From Thermoplasmata archaeon (GTDB lineage Archaea; Thermoplasmatota; Thermoplasmata; Lutacidiplasmatales; UBA184), in assembly GCA_022750155.1 (NCBI GenBank), contig JAKIWG010000021.1, positions 1 through 38,468 of the forward strand: 38,468 nucleotides of DNA. Reading direction: 5' to 3'. Made by a program: the position numbers and the translations under genes. Positions 35,726-38,468 of the stretch are shown piece by piece. Below the pieces are notes generated by a model. That model worked only from the letters and a program-made list of their open reading frames with translations. It had not been told where the DNA came from and made no database searches. Within the stretch, counting starts at the first letter, position 1; each line of letters starts with the position of its first letter.

Positions 35726-35734
35726 CCTATATAG
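35726..35734 (+). promoter_or_regulatory. TATA box for the 57-aa protein gene
   Basis: A strong cctatatag is centred about 46 nt before the ATG at 35777, predicting a leader of about 20 nt. A T-run (tttttc) and a GGAGGG stretch follow in the leader. Confidence 0.5.
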
Positions 35735-35776
35735 TGGACCTTTTTCGGAGCGGCGGCGGAGGGCACTTAGTAGTAC

Positions 35777-35950
35777 ATGGAGGAGCTCATCTGCTCGGTC
35801 GAATTCCTTCGTAGCAACTCCGAATTGGTGGCCCGCGTCTCGAGCGAAGCGGGGGGGGTCCGGGAGTACCGCGGACCGTCCGCCGACCCGGTCATCGACC
35901 AAGTGATCAACGACCTCCAAGAGGAGTTCGAGAGCGCCCCGGCGAACTAG
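35777..35950 (+). CDS. Small acidic protein (57 aa), function unknown
   Basis: A short open frame beginning MEELICSVEFLRSNSELVAR and ending EEFESAPAN, with stop TAG at 35948. The composition is protein-like: a predicted helix (EELICSVEFLRSN), a short Gly-rich turn (SSEAGGVREY) and a second acidic helix (DPVIDQVINDLQEEFE). A strong TATA box stands upstream. It is first in a row with the RAM-domain and UPF0147 genes (70 nt to the next). I do not recognise a family. Being under 60 residues, it would be missed by common length cut-offs. Confidence 0.65.
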   Translation: MEELICSVEFLRSNSELVARVSSEAGGVREYRGPSADPVIDQVINDLQEEFESAPAN

Positions 35951-36019
35951 CCTAGGGTTCGCGGGGGCATAGCCGAGGTCGAGCGCGCCGCATCACCGTA
36001 CAAGGGAGAGTAGAGCAGC

Positions 36020-36361
36020 ATGGGGGGGCCATCCGAGGGGAAACCGCCGGTCAGCCGCGCCGTGGAGAGCGCGTTCACCAAGGTCTGGGGGGACGAACAC
36101 GTCGTGGCGCTCATCGCCTTGAAGGTCGAGACCGCCGAGGCGGACAACGTCGCGACGGAGGTCGCGCGCTTCTCCGAGGTCGACGACGTCTTCCTCGTCA
36201 CCGGGGACACCGACATCTTTCTCAAGGTCCGATTCCCCCACTACGAGGAGCTGAAGGAGTTCGTCCTCCACCGGCTCCCGGCCGTCAAGGGGATCCGCGA
36301 GACGAAGACCCTGCTCGTCGTCACCGCGTACAAGGAAGGCGGGGAGGCGCACCGCCAATGA
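36020..36361 (+). CDS. Stand-alone RAM (Lrp/AsnC ligand-binding) domain protein
   Basis: A 113-residue protein with the RAM fold of Lrp/AsnC regulators: ALIALKVETAEADNVATEVAR, shown in parts as ALIALKVETAEADN and VATEVARF, then DVFLVTGDTDIFLKVRFPHYEEL and GIRETKTLLVV. No helix-turn-helix precedes it, so it cannot bind DNA alone. Such proteins bind amino acids and form rings, and can modulate full-length Lrp proteins. The ATG follows a GGGAG-like site about 12 nt upstream. Its stop overlaps the UPF0147 start (ATGA), giving translational coupling. Confidence 0.9.
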   Translation: MGGPSEGKPPVSRAVESAFTKVWGDEHVVALIALKVETAEADNVATEVARFSEVDDVFLVTGDTDIFLKVRFPHYEELKEFVLHRLPAVKGIRETKTLLVVTAYKEGGEAHRQ

Positions 36362-36681
36362 CGGGCGTGACCGGTGCCGCGGCCCCTTCCGTCGGCGCGC
36401 CGCTTCCCGGAGGCCCCCTGCCGACGGAAGAGCGCTCGCAGAAGCTCGCGCGCATCGTCGACTCGCTCGACCAGCTCTCCGACGACACGTCGGTCCCCCG
36501 GAACGTCCGGCGGGGCGCCGCGTCGGCGAAGGGCGAGCTCGGCAAACCCCGCGTCGCGCTCGACGTGCGGATCGCGAGCGCGGTCTACGTCCTTGACGAC
36601 CTCGCGAACGACCCGAACCTGCCGACCCACGGTCGGACCGCCATCTGGTCGATCATCTCGAGCCTGGAGAGTTTCCAGTGA
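36358..36681 (+). CDS. UPF0147 family protein
   Basis: A 107-residue member of the archaeal UPF0147 family. The core is LARIVDSLDQLSDDTSVPRNVRR and AVYVLDDLANDPNLPTHGRT, which I quote in parts as LDQLSDDTSVPRNVRR and LDDLANDPNLPTHGRT. These are the two helical repeats with the conserved D-x-SVPRN and DPNLP signatures. It has an N-terminal extension of about 25 residues (Gly, Pro and Ala rich) beyond the usual ~90. No function is established. It overlaps the RAM-domain gene by 4 nt and lies 59 nt before tRNA-Lys. Confidence 0.92.
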   Translation: MTGVTGAAAPSVGAPLPGGPLPTEERSQKLARIVDSLDQLSDDTSVPRNVRRGAASAKGELGKPRVALDVRIASAVYVLDDLANDPNLPTHGRTAIWSIISSLESFQ

Positions 36682-36699
36682 GCCTGGGTACGCCAAACC

Positions 36700-36709
36700 T
36701 GAAATACGC
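36700..36709 (+). promoter_or_regulatory. TATA-like box for tRNA-Lys (and possibly rpoH-rpoB)
   Basis: The sequence tgaaatacgc is centred about 37 nt before the tRNA-Lys 5' end, the only A/T-rich element between UPF0147 and the tRNA. Confidence 0.4.
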
Positions 36710-36762
36710 ACCCCTCGTCCACGCCGGACGGAACGGGAGCGGGCCCGTAGCTCAGGTAGGTT

Positions 36763-36792
36763 GGTCGTCCGGCGACGCCGGCGGCCCTACAA
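36763..36792 (+). other. tRNA-Lys intron 1 (30 nt) in the D-loop
   Basis: GTAGG (36756-36760) pairs with CCTAC (36786-36790) as the central helix. Three-base bulges TTG (36761-36763) and AAA (36791-36793) lie on opposite strands. The inner helix GTCGTC (36764-36769) pairs with GGCGGC (36780-36785), capped by GGC/GCC with loop GAC. Cutting after base two of each bulge places the intron just before A21. The outer D stem does not stack directly on the central helix, so this is a relaxed bulge-helix-bulge. Confidence 0.82.
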
Positions 36793-36831
36793 AGAGCAGC
36801 TGGCTTTTAACCAGTTGGTCGGGGGTTCGAA

Positions 36832-36869
36832 CGGGAGCTCGACGGCGATCGTCCGCAGCTCCCCGGCAC
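36832..36869 (+). other. tRNA-Lys intron 2 (38 nt) at position 59/60 of the T-loop
   Basis: Bulges AAC (36830-36832) and ACT (36868-36870) flank a weak central helix of TTCG (36826-36829) with CGGC (36864-36867), which has two standard pairs, one U-G and one mismatch. The inner helix GGGAGCT (36833-36839) with AGCTCCC (36857-36863) is perfect, extended by GACG/CGTC (36841-36844 with 36850-36853). Splicing gives loop TTCGAAT. Confidence 0.83.
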
Positions 36870-36904
36870 TCCCCCCGGGCCCGTTCCGCTCCACCGGAGA
36901 ACCA

Positions 36905-37246
36905 ATGAGTCCCACGCGCGCACGGCGTCCGAAGTCCTCCAAACGCGCCGCGACCGACCCGGCGGCCCCGCCGCCTCGCACGTGGTCGACGCACCACCTC
37001 GTCCCTCCCCACGAGATCCTCACCGAGGAGGAAACGCAGAAGGTCCTGCAGACGCTGGGGGCGTCGATCGAGCGTCTCCCGAAGATCCTCGCGAACGATC
37101 CGGGCCTTCGGACCGACTCGAAGTACCAATCCTACAAGGACGCCCACGAGCCGCTTGCCGGGCGCCTCGTGCGCATCCGCCGGCCTTCCTCCACCGCGGG
37201 CGAATCGGTCGCCTACCGAGTCGTGATCGCCAACCTGGGGGACTAG
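36905..37246 (+). CDS. rpoH: DNA-directed RNA polymerase subunit H
   Basis: A 113-residue RpoH (RPB5 C-terminal domain homologue). The core begins THHLVPPHEILTEEETQKVL and continues LPKILANDPGLR, quoted here in two parts, and AYRVVI at the end. It has an unusual basic N-terminal tail of about 28 residues (MSPTRARRPKSSKRAATDP). It starts 21 nt after tRNA-Lys, too close for its own TATA box and leaderless start outside the tRNA, and 10 nt before rpoB. A GGAG-like site (ccggagaa, 36894-36901) lies about 5 nt before the ATG. The frame runs back to 36374 but that region is the UPF0147 gene and the tRNA. Confidence 0.94.
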   Translation: MSPTRARRPKSSKRAATDPAAPPPRTWSTHHLVPPHEILTEEETQKVLQTLGASIERLPKILANDPGLRTDSKYQSYKDAHEPLAGRLVRIRRPSSTAGESVAYRVVIANLGD

Positions 37247-37256
37247 ATCCGATCCA

Positions 37257-38468
37257 TGCGCGAAATCGTCGATGCGTTCTTCCGGGAGCGGTCCATCGTC
37301 AACCACCATCTCGCGAGCTTCAACGACTTCCTGCCGACGAACGACAATCCGAACTCGAGGATGCAGCGGATCGTCGACGATTCGCGCGTCTCCGAGGACT
37401 CCACCGAGCGCGGCGTCGTCCGGCTCGACGTCCAGAAGACGAAGAGCTCGATCTCGGTGCGCGTCGGCCGGCGCCGGGACCCCCGGACCGGGCAGGTCTC
37501 GCCGTCGAGCGAGCCCACGATCTTCGTCGGCCAGCCGTTCGTCAAGGAGCCGGTCGGGTCGAAGCCGACACTGACCCCGATGGAGGCCCGGCTAAGGAAC
37601 CTGACGTACCAGGCGCCCATCTACCTCAACGTCACCGTCGTCGAGAACGGCGTGGAGCGCGCCCCGGAGCAGGTGCACATCGGCGACCTGCCGATCATGG
37701 TCAAGAGCCGGCCGTGCAACCTCCACCGGGCGAACATCGAGCGGGACAGCGGCTTCCCGCTCTCCGACGAGGAGTACCGCGCCAAGCTCGTCGGGTACGG
37801 GGAGGACCCCCTCGACCCCGGCGGCTACGCCATCATCGGCGGGACCGAGCGGGTCATGATCAGCCTCGAGGACCTCGCCCCGAACCGGATCTTCGCCGAG
37901 TTCAACGAACGCTACGGCACCCCGATCGAGTCGGCGAAGGTGTTCAGCCAGCGGGGCGGGTACCGCTCCCTGACCGTCGTCGAGAAGAAGAAGGACGGGA
38001 TCCTCCAGGTCTCGGTCCCGACCGCCTCCGGCCAGATCCCGCTCGTCATCCTGATGAAGGCCCTCGGGATGAAGAACGACGAGGAGATCTTCCAGGCGGT
38101 GCTGGGCGAGCTCCTGCCGCTGGACGAGCCGTTCGTCCAGACGATGAAGCACCTGCTGAACGTCAACCTCGAGGAGTGCGTGAGCAAGAAGCTCTACCCC
38201 CCCGAAGGGATCCTCACCACCGAGGACGCGCTCCTCTACCTCGAGAAGAAGTTCGCGACCGGTCAGGCGAAGGAGTACCGGCAGCGGAAGGTCGACGGCA
38301 TCCTCGACCGGTCGCTGCTGCCGCACCTGGGGGACGCGAAGGACGACCGCCTGAAGAAGGCCCTCTACCTCGCACGCATGGCGAGGACGGTCCTCGAGCT
38401 GAACCTTAAGGTCCGGGGCGAGGACGACAAGGACCACTACGCGAACAAGCGCCTCAAGCTCGCCGGCG
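37257..38468 (+). CDS. rpoB: DNA-directed RNA polymerase subunit B, N-terminal part (cut by window edge)
   Basis: The first 404 codons of the second-largest RNA polymerase subunit, starting MREIVDAFFRERSIV with the typical HLASFNDFLP. Further segments are ARLRNLTYQAPIYLNV (clamp/protrusion region), GDLPIMVKSRPCNL, GGYAIIGGTERVMISLEDL trimmed as GGYAIIGGTERVMI, ERYGTPIESAKVF and the final DDKDHYANKRLKLAG, a family signature before the fork. The window ends inside the gene, so whether it is one RpoB or a split B''/B' pair is not visible. It lies 10 nt after rpoH, as in most archaeal RNA polymerase operons. Confidence 0.96.

Larger units (their letters stand above)
36741..36883 (+). tRNA. tRNA-Lys(UUU), interrupted by two introns
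   Basis: Mature tRNA is 36741-36762, 36793-36831 and 36870-36883 joined (75 nt, no encoded CCA). Acceptor GGGCCCG pairs with CGGGCCC (36876-36882); G36883 is the discriminator. The D stem GCTC (36750-36753) pairs with GAGC (36794-36797) around the spliced loop AGGTAGGTTA, which has G18-G19 and A21. Anticodon stem GCTGG/CCAGT carries loop CTTTTAA with anticodon UUU. T stem GGGGG (36821-36825) pairs with CCCCC (36871-36875) around the spliced loop TTCGAAT. All four stems form only when both insertions are removed. The rpoH ATG follows just 21 nt later. Confidence 0.9.

Noticed and set aside
36374-36904. N-terminal extension of rpoH
   Set aside because: The frame crosses UPF0147 in another frame and the tRNA-Lys gene; RpoH homology begins only after 36905.

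Overview
This 38.5 kb window is a GC-rich (by eye about 70% G+C), gene-dense archaeal chromosome segment. Archaeal markers include a CDC48/VAT-type AAA ATPase, an archaeal proteasome beta subunit, the FttA/aCPSF1 ribonuclease, KEOPS Cgi121, archaeal-type alanyl-tRNA synthetase, stand-alone GMP synthase ATP-PPase, UPF0147, and RNA polymerase subunits H and B. The proteasome and VAT-like sequences read most like Thermoplasma relatives. Many genes have an A/T-rich TATA-like box 25-30 nt before the start codon, which suggests leaderless mRNAs. I infer a high-GC member of Thermoplasmatota, probably uncultured, but the lineage is not proven by the sequence alone. No insertion sequences, prophage, CRISPR array or rRNA were seen.

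Layout: 1-2769 (minus strand) holds the 5' part of a CDC48 gene, a secreted or surface protein and a DUF72 protein. 2870-5014 (plus) holds a possible nuclease-fold hypothetical, an MBL-fold hydrolase and Cgi121. tRNA-Gly(UCC) and tRNA-Ser(UGA) follow. 5389-10317 (plus) is a tight mutS-mutL-nuclease operon. 10314-15719 (minus) carries psmB, fttA, an AlkP-superfamily phosphohydrolase and a GT4 glycosyltransferase. 15900-19431 (plus) is an sdhABE-type succinate dehydrogenase operon with a CCG-domain subunit, followed by a membrane protein. 20131-22162 (minus) holds purE-guaAB and two small proteins. 22258-22920 (plus) is a dolichol-kinase-like membrane protein. 22937-35567 (minus) carries a KaiC/GvpD-like ATPase, alaS, folC-nth, methylmalonyl-CoA mutase, a methyltransferase and purS-purL-dph6. 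35777-38468 (plus) has a 57-aa protein, a stand-alone RAM domain, UPF0147, tRNA-Lys(UUU), rpoH and the start of rpoB.

The most striking signal is in the tRNAs. tRNA-Gly carries a 31-nt intron in the T-loop. tRNA-Lys carries two introns, 30 nt in the D-loop and 38 nt in the T-loop. Both T-loop introns sit at the same place (59/60). Removing the predicted introns restores full cloverleafs, and bulge-helix-bulge structures can be drawn at each site. Neither gene has an intron at the usual 37/38 position. A second item of interest is a PD-(D/E)XK nuclease gene one base after mutL. A third is the lack of room for a promoter between tRNA-Lys and rpoH, so rpoH-rpoB may be transcribed through the tRNA.

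Functionally the window is mostly housekeeping: protein and RNA quality control, mismatch and base repair, purine synthesis (purE, purS, purL, guaAB), translation (tRNAs, alaS, Cgi121, Dph6), respiration and transcription. Neighbouring genes in several operons overlap by 4 nt (GTGA or ATGA), pointing to translational coupling.
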